Assembly: GCA_037013495.1 (NCBI GenBank)
Contig: CM072810.1
Span: 112,499,398 to 112,563,397, forward strand
DNA: 64,000 nucleotides
DNA from: Hippophae tibetana
Lineage: Eukaryota; Streptophyta; Magnoliopsida; Rosales; Elaeagnaceae
Direction of reading: 5' to 3'
The position numbers were made by a program, and so were the translations under genes. Positions 24,101 to 34,582 of the stretch are shown in pieces (position 1 is the first letter of the stretch; every line of letters begins with the position of its first letter). The notes below the pieces were generated by a model. The model was not told the DNA's origin, made no database searches, and saw only the letters and a program-made list of their open reading frames with translations.

Positions 24101-27100
24101 ACCGTTGAAATCTCATATTATTTGATATTTGTATTTAATTAGAAATTAATTAGGGATTGTGGCGGTTAATGGGTTGATATGTTTTTCCGTTTTCTTTAGA
24201 CCATTATGTACTATAAATATGTAGTATATGTTGTCAATGGACAACTTAGTTGTCCATAACAGATTTGTTGTATTCCATTGACAGCTTAGCTGTCCATAAC
24301 AGTTTTGTTATAATTTGTTGTCCATATTCATTTAGTTGTACACGGCTACTTTCCATAATCTATTTAGCTATAAATAATTGTCCATAAACAGTTGTCCATA
24401 GCTGTCCATAGACAACAATTCATGGGTGTTCACAAACTGTCCATAAAAAGCTGTCCACAGTAGTTCATAGACAGCTTTGATGTATTTTGTAGGTTTGTTG
24501 TATTTTGTAAAGTCTATAAATAGAAAGAAATCATAAGACCAAATCATTCGGTCATTTTCATACAACATTCTTGACTTATTTCTGACATGGTATCAGAGCT
24601 TCTTTGAGAAAAAAAATCAGTTTTCTATTTCTGAGGAAATCTTCATTGATATTTTTTTAGCGTTTGTTGCTAAACAAGTGTTATTCGACAATCTCTGTTT
24701 AAGGTCCTTATCTTGTTTTTTTTAATTTGTTTGAATATTTCTCGAGTTTTATTTACTTGCAATGGACACTGCACCAGTGTGTGTTAAGTTTACGGGAAAA
24801 AATTACTCTACTTGGGTTTTCTAGTTTGAACTTTTCCTCAAGGGAAAAGACCTTTGGAGCCATATTGATGGCACAGATGTTACACCAACATCTGATACTG
24901 TCAACTCTAAGGAAGTCGTGTCTTCTCCTTCTTGGGCTGTGCTTGATGCTCGAATTATGTCTTGGCTTCTTAGTTCGGTGGAACCACATATCGTCACCAA
25001 CTTGATGGCTCATCGCTCTGCTCATTCCATGTGAAATTATTTGAAGAAAGTTTATCATCAAGACAATGATGCTCGTCGCTTTCAGTTGGAACATGCGATT
25101 GCCATGTTCCAACATGGTAGTCTTTCCATCCAGGATTATTACTCGACATTTTTGACTCTTTGGCATGAATATGCTGATTTAGTTACAACAAATGTTCCTG
25201 TTGCTGCTATATCAACTATTCAAAAGCTTCACAGGACTAGTCAACGTGATCAATTTCTCATGAAATTACGTCCGGAATATGAATCCGTTCGCTCTTCTCT
25301 ATTGAACAGATCTCCTGTTCCTTCTCTAGATATTTGCTTTGATGAGTTACTTCGCGAAGAACAATGTCTAAGTACTCAAGCTATTCTGGAACAATCTTAT
25401 GGCAATTCCACGACGACAACTATGACTTATGCAATCCAAGAGTGTGGATCATTTATGCCTTCTAAAAATATGCAATGTTTCTGCTGCAAAGAATATGGGC
25501 ATATTGCTACCAATTGTCCTAAAAAATGTTGTTCTTATTGCAAGAAAAAGGGTCATATTATCAAAGAATGTCGTATTCGTCCCCAGAATCGTCAGGCCCA
25601 AGCATTTCAGACTTCTGTTGCTGTTCCTCCAGTAGCACCTACTGTAACACATGTGTCTTCCTCAGGTGTTTCTCCTAATCTTCCACCTCCTGCAACAAAT
25701 TACTTCACTTCTGAAATGGTGCAACAGATGCTAATTTCGACATTATCTGCAATGGGATTTCAAGGTAAAAATTCTACTACACTTTGGTATGTAGACTCAG
25801 GGGTTTCTAATCATATGACAAATACTCCCACAACTTTGTCTCATGTTCGGCCTTATGTTGGCCAATCTACTATTCAGACGACCAATCTACTATTCAGACG
25901 ACCAATCAAAGCTGTTGGAAATGCTTCTTCTACATTTACTGATGTGTTTCTTGCTCCTCAACTTTCTACAAACCTCATTTCTGTTTGTCAATTAGTTGAT
26001 AACAATTGTGCTGTTAACTTTTCTGGTGATGGTTGTATTGTGCAGGACCAGGTAACAGAGGAGCCGATCGCGAAGGGACCTAAAGTGGGACGTTTGTTTC
26101 CATTACTTTTACCTATTCCAACAATTTATCCAATTCCTTCTATTGAGTCTTTTGTTTGTAATAATATTCCTAATCTAAGTATAGTGTGACATCGTCGTTT
26201 AGGTCATCCTAATACTCAAGTTTTATCTCATATAATGAACTCGGACTTTCTTGGTAATAAAGAACGTTCTTCTTTACTTTTTGTATGTGACTCTTGTAAA
26301 CTTGGTAAAAACAAAACTCTTCCATTTCCTTTGCATGCTAGTAGAGCTTCTCACTGCTTTGATCTTATTCACAGTGATGTTTGGGGACCTTCCCCGATTA
26401 CTTCACATGACAAATTGAAATACTATGTAACTTTCATTGATGATCATAGCAGATTCACTTGGGTTTATTTTCTTCGCTCTAAATCTGAGGTTTTTTATAC
26501 TTTCACCGAGTTTTTAGCATATGTTGAAAATCAATTTTCTGCAAATATTAAGACATTCCGCACAGATTCTGGTGGTGAATATTTGTCCACCGAGTTTCAG
26601 GTATTTTTGGCTTCTAAAGGTATCATCCATCAACGTTCATGTCCTGCTACTCCTCAACAAAATGGAGTAACTGAACGCTAAAATCGTCATCTTCTTTATA
26701 TGGTTCGTACTCTCTTGTTAGAATCTTCTGTTTCATCCATGTTTCTGGGTTGAGGCTCTAAAGACTGCTACTCACTTGATTAATCGTTTACCTTCCCAAG
26801 TTTTGCACATGGAATCTCCCTATTTTCGTTTGTTTACTAAACAACCTAATTATGATAATCTTCGTATCTTTGGTTGTGTATGTTTTGTTCATTTACCACC
26901 TCATGAGCGAAATAAATTATCTGCTCAATTTGTTAGATGTGCATTTTTAGGATATAATGTGTGTCAAAAGGGATTTGTTTGCTATGATCCTACATTACAT
27001 CGTACACGTATTTCTCGGAATGTTATTTTCTTTGAAAATCAACATTTTTTCCTGTCTTCTGTGCCGTCTTCTTCTACTATAGTCCTTTCCTCCTTTGAGC

Positions 27101-30100
27101 ACCATTTCTTAGCTCTTCCTCAAAACATTTCTCGCTTCAAACCAGGAATGGTATATACAAGACAATCCCGCCCACAATCTCTTTCGGTGGCTCACCCGAT
27201 ATCTGATCCTAACATACACCAAAGTCAGTCAGTTGCAGCACCTCCAGAGCCTCTGGTACGTCGCTCTTCTCGAGTATCTGTACCCCTGATAGGTATGGTT
27301 TTTCTTCTGGCAATTTTATTTCAGCTCTTACTACTGCATTGTCCAATTTTGATATTCCCACATGCTACTCACATGCTGTCAAGCATGATTGTTGGTGCCA
27401 AGCTATGCAGGAAGAAATTGCTACTCTTGAGGCCAATCACACTTACATTGAGTCTTATTCTTCCACTATAGTTCCTCTGGGTTGCAAATGGGTTTACTCA
27501 ATCAAGGTTCGCTCTGATGGAAGTTTGGATCGTTATAAAGCTCGGCTTGTTGTCCTTAGGAACAAACAGGAATATGGTGTTAATTATGAGGAAACCTTTG
27601 CTCCTGTGGCTAAAATGACTACTGTTCGAACGATAATAGCTCTTGCTGCTTTCAATGATTGGCCACTACATCAGATGGATGTTAAGAATGCTTTCCTTCA
27701 TAGAGATCTTAAAGAATGTATTTATATGAAGCCACCTCCAGGGTTGTTTTCCTCTCCGACATCCAATGTGTGTAAACTTCGTCGTTCTCTTTATGGTCTT
27801 AAACAAGCTCCACAGGCATGGTTTGAAAAATTTCGAACCACTTTATTACAATTTTCTTTCATGCAGAGCAAGTATGACACTTCATTGTTTCTTCGAAAAT
27901 CAGACATGAGCATTGTTGTCCTTTTGGTTTATGTTGATGATATTGTGATCACTGGTTCTGATTCTATTTTACTTGTACAACTCAAGATCCATCTCTCACA
28001 ATCTTTTCATATGAAGGATCTTGGGTCTCTTACATATTTTCTTGGTCTTGAGGTGCATCGTAACCCCACTGGTACTTCCCTCAATCGTAACTCCCATGGA
28101 ATTAAATGTCAAGCTTCGCAAAGAGGAAGGTGACTTGTTGATCCCAACTTATATCGGAAATTGGTAAGTAGCCTTGTCTATCTCACCATCACTAGACCAG
28201 ATATTTCTTTTGCTGTACAACAAGTCAGCCAATTTCTTCAGGCTCCTCGTCATCTTCATCTTCATCTGGTTGTTGTCCGTCGGATCATACGCTATGTTCA
28301 TGGCACTTCTGCCCGTGGCTTATTCTTTCCTTCAGGCAATTCTCTTCGTATTGTTGCTTATAGCGATGCTGATTGGGCTGGCTGTGTTGATACCCGTCGC
28401 TCCATCACTGGTTGGTGCATGTTCTTAGGTGATGCATTGATCTCCTGGAAGAGTAAGAAACAAGACAGAGTTTCTAAGTCATCTACAGAATCTGAGTATC
28501 GAGCAATGTCTCTTGCTTGTTTCGAAATTATTTGGCTTCGAGGTTTGCTAGCTGAGTTAGACTTCTCTGAGACCGATCCTACACCTTTACATGCCGATAA
28601 TACAAGTGCTATTCAGATTACGGCCAATCCGGTCTATCATGAGCGCACAAAGCATATTGAAGTCGATTGTCACTCTATCCATGAAGCCTTTGAAGCTCGT
28701 GTTATCACTCTTCCACATATTTCTACTTAACTACAAATTGTTGATATCTTCACCAAGTCTCTCACTCGTCATCGACATTGCTTCCTAAATCGCAAATTGA
28801 TGCTTATTGATCAACCCGCATCAATTTGAGGGGGGCTGTCAATGGACAGCTTAGCTGTCCATAACAACTTTGCTATAATTTGTTGTCCATATTCATTTAG
28901 TTGTACACAGTTGTTGTCCATAGTCTATTTAGCTGTAAATAATTGTTTGTCCACAACTGTCCACAGCTGTTCATAGACAACTTTGATGTGTTTTGTAGGT
29001 TTGTTGTATTTTGTAAAGTCTATAAATAGAAAGAAATCATAAGACCAAATCATTCGGTTATTTTCATACAACATTCTTGACTTATATCTAACATATGTAG
29101 TAGAAGTTTATGTACAAATCAGATTAGAAATACAATTCAGATATAACATTTCAAATTCATAATGTGTCTATATGGTGTTAGAGTAAGGTTCATCTAACCT
29201 AGCTCCAACTTCCCATGGATGAAGCAACCCTAATGAAATGCGCCCTCTGAAATTCTCCCAAAAAAGAAAAAGAAAAAGAAACTCAATATACTATGGATTC
29301 TAGTGGATTGGATAAACATCTCTGCAATTCATTGTTGGAAAAATCAATGGAATAAATTATAGAGAATGGGTAGAGTCTGTAAAATTGGTTCTCAATGGTA
29401 AAGGAAGGATTGCATACTTGACTAGTGAAACAAGAAAATGTGGCACAAACAATGTTGATGCTCTATAACAAATGGAGCTCGGAGAACTTTATGGTGACTG
29501 GTGGCTTGTGAGTTCCATGTTACCAACTATAGGTAAAACTTATCTTTTTCTACCGACTGTAAGAGAAGTGTGGGAGGTTGTCTGAGAGACCTACTTCGAC
29601 GCTCATTGTTTTTTATATAGAAATGGTGGCTCTCTAGCAAAAAAATGAGTTGTGTTCAGAGGAAGAATGAGATTGTTTTGGTGACAGTGTCCGATACCCA
29701 AAAAAGGTAGAAAAGGAAAGGGTATTTGAATTTTTAGCTGGATTGAACCAAGAACTCGACAATATGAAAGGAAGGATACTCAACCGAAAATCTCTTCCCT
29801 TTGTCTGAGAAGTTTTCTTTGAAGTGCGTGGGAAGACAACTGGCAAAGCATCATGAATGATGTTGTTGTTGGTGGCTCTAATGGTGCTCGAGAAGTATCA
29901 CTCCTTGTGACTGTGGGAGGCATCTGACGAAACCTCATGAACAATGGAGCTTTCGAGAGGAATATTCTACTAGAGCTGTTGGGCTTGGGCCAAACGGGTT
30001 TCCCTTGCAACAAGTGGGGTGTCCTCAACCAAATGGATAAGGCCTGGTGGGTCGGGCTTGCACAATATGGGATGGGTTCAGGACCAAATAAAATTTCCTT

Positions 30101-33100
30101 AGAAAATCCAAGATTTAGGCATGGTAAGCTTTATGGATCCTCATTAAATTTAACCTATGGATCCATAGTAATAAAACAGGAGCTGGTCAAACTCAACAAA
30201 AAAGAGTTTTTTGTGATAATTGTCATAAGCTAGGTCATACAGAGGACACTTGCTTGGAGATTTATGAAAACCCTACAGATTGGAAGCCGAGACAAAATAG
30301 GGTATGAGGTTGCCAAGTTTTAGTTGATCATTAGAAATGTCCAGATATCTCAAGTGTAGTGGAAGCATTCAATCAAGAGCAATTGGTTCAACTCTATAAT
30401 TTTTTTCCAAATTTCAAAAACTCTGATCAATGACCCTCAGATTCACTAACTTACAAAGGTAATTATTTAAGTGTTTTAATTACCAGTTCACAATCGAAAA
30501 TTCCTTGGATTATTGACTCCGGGGCATCATATCATATGACAGATGCATATTATTTATTCACATCTTACTCATTATGTGCTAGTAATTTTAAAGTTAGAGT
30601 AGTAGATGGATTTCTTTCATCCGTTGTGGGTAAAGGGAGTATTCAAATTTCTAATTCTATTATCCTTAAAATCTGTTCATGTTCCAAATTTATCATGTAA
30701 TATGATTTCTATTAGTTAGTTAACAAAAGACTCAAATTACTCTATTAAGTTTATCCCATCTAATTGTGTCTTTTAGGACCTATAATCGAGGAAGATGATT
30801 TACAGTGCTAAAGAGTGTGAAGAACTTTACTATAATAACGTAAATATGAGTGATGATAATTAGATTAAAATGTGTGATGATAATTTATCTGTTTGTATGG
30901 ATAGTGAATTGCTATTATAGCATTATAGATTGGATCATCCCAATTTCTAGTACTTGAATAATTTACTTCCATCTATTTGTTCGAATAAAACAATAAATTT
31001 TCAATGTGAAATGTGTGAATTAGCAAAGCATTAGCACAATGTTTTGCCAAAAGTTCAATATAAACTATCCAAACCCTTCATTTTAGTCCATAGTGATGTA
31101 TGGAACCTTCTCAGTTCCCTAATTGCACTCACCAAATGGTTTGTCACATTTATGGACGATCATACTTGAGTTTGTTGGGTCTATTTACTGAAAGAAAAGT
31201 TGGTGATGTTTTCACTATTTTCCATTCAATGATTCAAACACAAATTCTAATTCTTTGAATCGATATTTCAACTATTCTTTAGGCAACTATCTCCAAAAAT
31301 ATGGGATAATACACCAAAGTTCTTGTGTTTACACTCCTTAACAAAATAAAGTTGCTAAACAAAAGAATTTGCCTAAACAATTTTGGGGGGATGTTATTTT
31401 AATTTTAGCTTACCTCATCAATCGAATATTTAGTTATATCCTTTCATTTTATGGTCTCAAATAGTTACCTAAGACGTGGTTCGACAGGTTTGCGAAGGTG
31501 ATGAAGAAACAAGGATACCAACAAGGTCAATCAGATCACATAATGTTTTTCCAACATATTGGAGATGAGATAAAAACAATCTTGATAGTTTATGTTGATG
31601 GTATAATCCTAAGACAACTTGGAAGAAATTTAGAGATAAAAGAAGACCTTGGTAACATAATTTGAAGTTAAAGATCTAGGATTCATTCGATACCTATTAG
31701 GAATGGAAGTTGCAAGATCAAAAAGAGGAATTAGTCTCTCAACGGAAATATGCTTTAGATCTTCTCATTAAGACTGGAATTCTTAGGTGTAAACCACATG
31801 ATACTCCAATCGAAGTTGGAAAAATTCAAAAGAGCTAGGAGAGTTAGTGGATAGGGAGAGATATCAAAGATTAGTAGGGAAATTGATATATCTGACCCAC
31901 AAGACCTGATATTATATTTGCAGTTAGCGTGGTAAGCCAACATATCCATTCCTCAAAAGAAGCTCACTTTGAAGCGATTTATAAAATTCTCAAATATCTA
32001 CAAGGGTCACCCAGTAGAGATTTGTTTTTCAAGAAAAGTGAAAACAATGGTGTAGAAATCTTTACCGATGTTGACTAGACTGGTTCAATAGAAGATAGGA
32101 GATCCACTACCGGATATTATACCTTTGTATTTGGGAATTCAATGACTTAGAGGAGTAAGAAACAAAACGTAATAGTTGGAAGTAGAGCTGAAGCTGAATG
32201 CAGAGCTGTAGCATAAGGAGTTTGTGAAATATTACGCCTATGAAAACTCTTAAATGAACTCCAAGTTATAGCAAAGCCTCTAATCAAATTTTACTGTGAC
32301 AACAAAGCATCAATCATTATTTCTTTCAATCAAGTTCAACATGACATAACAAAATAGGTGAAAATAGATACACTTTATCAAAGAAAAAGTTAAAGATGAG
32401 ACTATATGTATGAGTTATGTTCCAACAAAAGACTAGATTAGTTTCACCAAATAACTTTCTCGATAAAGCTTTGATGGCTTCGTTTGCAAGTTTGATATGA
32501 TAAATATTTATGATTCAACTTAAGTGGGGGTGTTGAAATTCCATATTATCTAGGATTTTATTTTGTATTTTAATTAGGTAAATCAATAGGATTATGAAGA
32601 TTTGATATTTGTATTTAATTAGGGATTGTGGTGGTTAATGGGTTGATATGTTTTTCCTTCTTCTTTAGACTATTATATACTATAAATATGTAGTAGAGGT
32701 CTATGTACAAATCAGATTAGAAATACAATTCATATATAACATTTCAAATTCATAATCTGTCCATGAAAACAATGTTAAAGCCCTTTGTGAAAAGCTGCTC
32801 CCAATACTCCTGAAATCAGCCATGGAGATGCGACAATGTGCAAAACCGAATTTATCGACAATGGCCGCAAACCCTGCTCAACAAATATTTTTGCTTCAAT
32901 TACTACCATAGCCCAAACGCTTCCAACAATATCAAAACAATAGTAGAGATCTAAACGGAATACCAAAAAAGGATCTTGGGACAAAACTAAAAAATAACAT
33001 TACTAAGAACTCTGATGCTTCTTGAAGCTAGAAGACATCAAAGGCTTAGACTCTTATTGAGACATAAAGCTTGAAATAAGTAAAACGAAAAAGGAGGCTA

Positions 33101-33838
33101 AGATGCAATAAAAAAAAAAGGAGGTGAAGTTGAAACAAAAATGTGTAAGAGGAGGGAATCAGAAAAGTAGGGAAATAAGGCTTAATGGCGACAAAGAAAA
33201 ACAATCCGGAAAACCCTACCATCCACTTTCTCCCTGCGCCCTTTTTCGGGCCCATCCATGTAGCTCATCATTTTATTTACCTTCTGTGATGATTTGTTTT
33301 TGTCAAATTGAAGTTTCATGGAGGGTATGTTGGTCATTGGATAAATCAAAACAAAGCAATAAAAATAATAAAAAATGAACGTGGAGCAATACCATGATGT
33401 GTTGGGAATAAATTTGAAGCAAATATCGGAATGGAAATAGTATTTTGGGGAATGCTCCCATTCCCCTTATGTACAAAATTTGTGAGGTTAAAAAGAAGGT
33501 AATTTTTTTCCTTTTCTTGGTCAACCCCATAACCTCATTCTTTGGTGAGTATATCGCACTATAATCACAGTTGCCCATTTATGTGTTACATCTGGCATAG
33601 ATTTAATGGATGACCTTCGAGAAATTCCTGGACGAGAGGCCCTGAGACTAAGAGCTGAAGTAAGTCTAGCATCAATTTTTGTTTTCTTATGTTTCCACTT
33701 GCAGTAGAGTTTTCATGACTGTTGACAATACTCTGATTTTTTCATCAGGTTGCTTCGATTGCATCACTTGTAAAACGGAAGAGGGCTGCACTGGGCAAAC
33801 GTATAGTGAGGATATCCGAGTTAGGTGTTCCTGTGTGA
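9130..33838 (+). CDS. RHIP1: RGS1-HXK1-interacting protein 1 (RHIP1) family protein
   Basis: Eight coding exons: 9130-9264, 9431-9497, 20657-20734, 22627-22679, 22810-22946, 23035-23099, 33601-33659 and 33749-33838 (TGA). They total 684 nt for 227 residues; all introns are GT-AG and the frame is kept throughout. The N-terminus is Ser-rich (1-35). It is followed by [19 protein letters not shown] (about 48-67) and a short hydrophobic stretch [12 protein letters not shown] (about 80-92). Next come [13 protein letters not shown] and a long charged helix around [23 protein letters not shown] (about 128-150). The end is [19 protein letters not shown] and a C-terminal ISELGVPV. The block order and these motifs are typical of plant RHIP1 (Arabidopsis At4g26410), reported to bind RGS1 and hexokinase 1 in glucose signalling. 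Introns 2 and 6 are filled by retrotransposons. The exon 5 donor (GTAGAT) is weaker than consensus. Confidence 0.93.
9498..9957 (+). other. start of RHIP1 intron 2, no recognisable element
   Basis: This is the AT-rich opening of the 11.2 kb second intron, after the GTAAGT donor at 9498. A chance frame at 9760-9957 resembles nothing. I see no repeat boundary before the GC-richer block that begins near 9958. Confidence 0.7.
9958..10235. other. GC-rich block of possible organellar (mitochondrial) origin
   Basis: This 280-bp block in RHIP1 intron 2 is clearly richer in G and C than the sequence on either side. It contains the 14-bp palindrome GGGCGCTAGCGCCC at 10018-10031 and runs such as GACCCCCCCTAAAC. 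The composition and wording resemble non-coding plant mitochondrial DNA, so a nuclear insertion of organellar DNA is a reasonable guess. The minus-strand frame across it (about 85 residues inside the block) matches no organellar gene that I know. It could also be a captured piece of a nuclear gene. Confidence 0.33.
10300..10777 (+). repeat. 5' LTR of the intron 2 copia element
   Basis: A 478-bp direct terminal repeat that starts TGTTG and ends ACA. A TATA-like CTATAAATAGAG lies near 10470. The matching copy is 13870-14335. Confidence 0.93.
13870..14335 (+). repeat. 3' LTR of the intron 2 copia element
   Basis: A 466-bp copy of the 5' LTR, preceded by a purine-rich tract and followed directly by the GAAGA target duplication. 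Length and sequence differ modestly from the 5' copy. Confidence 0.93.
14336..15970. other. RHIP1 intron 2, inter-element stretch
   Basis: No gene is visible. Most of it is AT-rich unique-looking sequence. It includes a tRNA-like SINE candidate (listed separately) and a stretch around 14940-15080 of the CCCCAAACTTTATAACTC kind that recalls dispersed plant repeats. No paired ends could be found to define a further element. Confidence 0.6.
14790..14878 (-). repeat. tRNA-derived SINE-like fragment (candidate)
   Basis: Read on the minus strand, the segment has a box-A-like TGTCGCAATGGTAAGC. About 35 bases later comes a box-B-like GAGTTCGACTCTCC, the spacing of an internal RNA polymerase III promoter. 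The acceptor-stem ends do not pair convincingly and the anticodon arm is not clear, so a working tRNA gene is unlikely. No target duplication or tail could be fixed. Confidence 0.35.
15980..16720 (-). mobile_element. Ty1/copia 3'-end remnant (RNase H and possible LTR)
   Basis: On the minus strand, 16720 down to about 16155 encodes recognisable copia RNase H words. Examples are [33 protein letters not shown] and [12 protein letters not shown], ending in ISAPTEG. Below it, 15980-16150 is AT-rich with a reverse TATA-like motif, as in a degraded LTR. The fragment is an old, broken piece of an element distinct from the one at 10300 and abuts a gypsy remnant at about 16720. Its outer boundary is approximate. 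Confidence 0.75.
16721..20530 (-). mobile_element. Ty3/gypsy retrotransposon remnant
   Basis: The minus strand shows gag, protease, reverse transcriptase, RNase H and integrase in the gypsy order, reading from high to low coordinates. Gag (about 20530-20050) has [12 protein letters not shown]. Aspartic protease is at about 19618-19352 (DSGST). Reverse transcriptase parts lie at about 19050-18410 ([16 protein letters not shown]). The integrase zinc finger and core lie at about 17737-17090 ([23 protein letters not shown]). The C-terminal tail reaches about 16740. No LTR pair was found, so this is a remnant rather than a whole element. It carries many breaks and appears old. Its gag end lies close to RHIP1 exon 3 (20657). 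Confidence 0.88.
20735..22626 (+). other. RHIP1 intron 3
   Basis: A 1.9 kb intron from GTACAT to CTACAG. No coding is recognised. It includes a 47-bp inverted repeat (listed separately) and, near 21900-21915, a reversed tRNA-Met primer-site-like word (AGCTCTGATAC). That word could be the edge of a non-coding retroelement scrap, but nothing nearby confirms it. Confidence 0.65.
22097..22273. repeat. imperfect inverted repeat, 47-bp arms
   Basis: The arm at 22097-22143 (starts AGAGTGGCTTAAACCCTTCA) pairs with 22226-22273, matching 43 of 47 positions when compared by eye, around a loop of about 80 bp. It lies in RHIP1 intron 3 and the transcript could fold into a long hairpin. It may be a foldback remnant or a miRNA-like inverted duplication; no target is known. 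Confidence 0.8.
23100..24102 (+). other. start of RHIP1 intron 6
   Basis: The first kilobase of the 10.5 kb intron 6, after the GTATGA donor. It has a C-homopolymer near 23397-23406 and an 83-residue minus-strand frame (23818-24069) without recognisable domains. No element ends were found before the outer copia LTR. Confidence 0.6.
24232..24587 (+). repeat. 5' LTR of the nested copia element
   Basis: A 356-bp repeat from TGTCAATGG to TCTGACA. It contains many reiterations of a TGTCCATA/TGTCCACA word and is longer than its 3' partner (257 bp), mainly in that reiterated part. Confidence 0.93.
28837..29093 (+). repeat. 3' LTR of the nested copia element
   Basis: A 257-bp repeat from TGTCAATGG to TCTAACA, ending directly at the TATGT target duplication. 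It shares the TATA-like CTATAAATAG and the closing CATTCTTGACTTAT with the 5' copy. Confidence 0.93.
32531..32763 (+). repeat. 3' LTR of the older intron 6 copia element
   Basis: A 233-bp LTR starting TGTTGAAATTCC and ending near TCTGTCCA. Its counterpart is split by the nested element (24103-24231 and 29094 to about 29168). Confidence 0.85.
32764..33600 (+). other. end of RHIP1 intron 6
   Basis: Remaining intron between the outer copia element and the acceptor at 33599-33600. Short open frames on both strands (33046-33255, 33124-33378, 33303-33578) look like chance. No repeats or RNA genes seen. Confidence 0.65.
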
Positions 33839-34560
33839 TAGATCTGAGGTAGAGTTGCTTAGGCTGGTGGTTACGAATATCTGTTGAAAATTTGGAATAC
33901 AGAAGGGGTTAGCTGTTATGAACAATAAGTTCCATCCCAATACACTTTAATTTTGGTTTCGGCTTTATGATTTAAAAATGTTTGCAGTAACTTAATTAAC
34001 AATGTAGGATGATTCATTTAAAAGAAGAAGAGTAGTTCATCCACCGAGAAGTCGTTCCTCGGTATTGGTGAGCAACATATTGCGTTCCTTACGTGAAAAA
34101 AAGTGCCAACTTGCATATCCAACTGACAAAATGTCCATGATGTTCACGTCATTCCTGTGAGAGAAAACTTGAGCAGCACTGTTTAAACGAGCATATATCA
34201 AATTTTGTTTTTTTTTTCTTAGGGAATAATAGTTTTTTGTTCATGATTTGTGAATCAGAGGTTCTTTCTTTTCAAGCATTCATTCAAAAACAAATAGAAG
34301 TCTTGCAAAAAATAACATGATATAAAGTGACAATTCAAGAACTGAAACAAGGCAAGAATCGAGTTGAAAATGTTGAACCAGGTTTGAAATGGGTGACCAA
34401 CTGGTTTGATCAGAATTAGATTTGGTTGATTTTTTTTTTGAAGGTCACTTTTAATCAGATTTGATAAAAAAAAACTCAACAATGACTACTGAAGAATCCA
34501 GGCACATTTGTATATTTTATTTCCAATTAGAAGCTTATATATATGTGTTTATTTATTATC
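33839..34560. other. RHIP1 3' untranslated region and intergenic DNA
   Basis: The first 150-250 bases after the TGA probably form the 3' untranslated region, since T-rich, AATAAG-like words occur near 33924. The polyadenylation site cannot be fixed. Beyond it, no gene is recognisable up to the copia remnant. Confidence 0.55.
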
Positions 34561-34582
34561 AAATATCCTTATTTTATAATAA

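Larger units (their letters stand above)
24232..29093 (+). mobile_element. younger Ty1/copia element nested in an older copia LTR
   Basis: The LTRs are 24232-24587 and 28837-29093. The 5-bp direct duplication TATGT lies on both sides (24227-24231 and 29094-29098). The primer site TGGTATCAGAGC follows the 5' LTR at 24588, and a G-rich polypurine tract precedes the 3' LTR. Parts in order are gag with two CCHC knuckles (about 24763-25600), protease (about 25780), integrase zinc motif and core (about 26190-26750), reverse transcriptase with the YVDDIVITG motif (about 27470-28110) and RNase H (about 28160-28730). The layout looks nearly whole, with only a handful of breaks, much less decayed than its host element. 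Confidence 0.95.
24103..32763 (+). mobile_element. older Ty1/copia element, split by a younger one in its 5' LTR
   Basis: The 3' LTR is 32531-32763, starting TGTTGAAATTCC after a purine tract AAGTGGGGG. The matching 5' LTR occupies 24103-24231 and resumes at 29094 after the inserted element, ending about 29168. A primer-site-like TGGTGTTAGAG follows. Gag, protease ([10 protein letters not shown], about 30512), integrase, reverse transcriptase (about 31440-31720) and RNase H (about 31800-32480) traces are in normal copia order. The element is extensively broken (well over ten breaks). It is older than the copia at 24232-29093 because it was the target. A target duplication for this outer element could not be settled. 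Confidence 0.87.
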
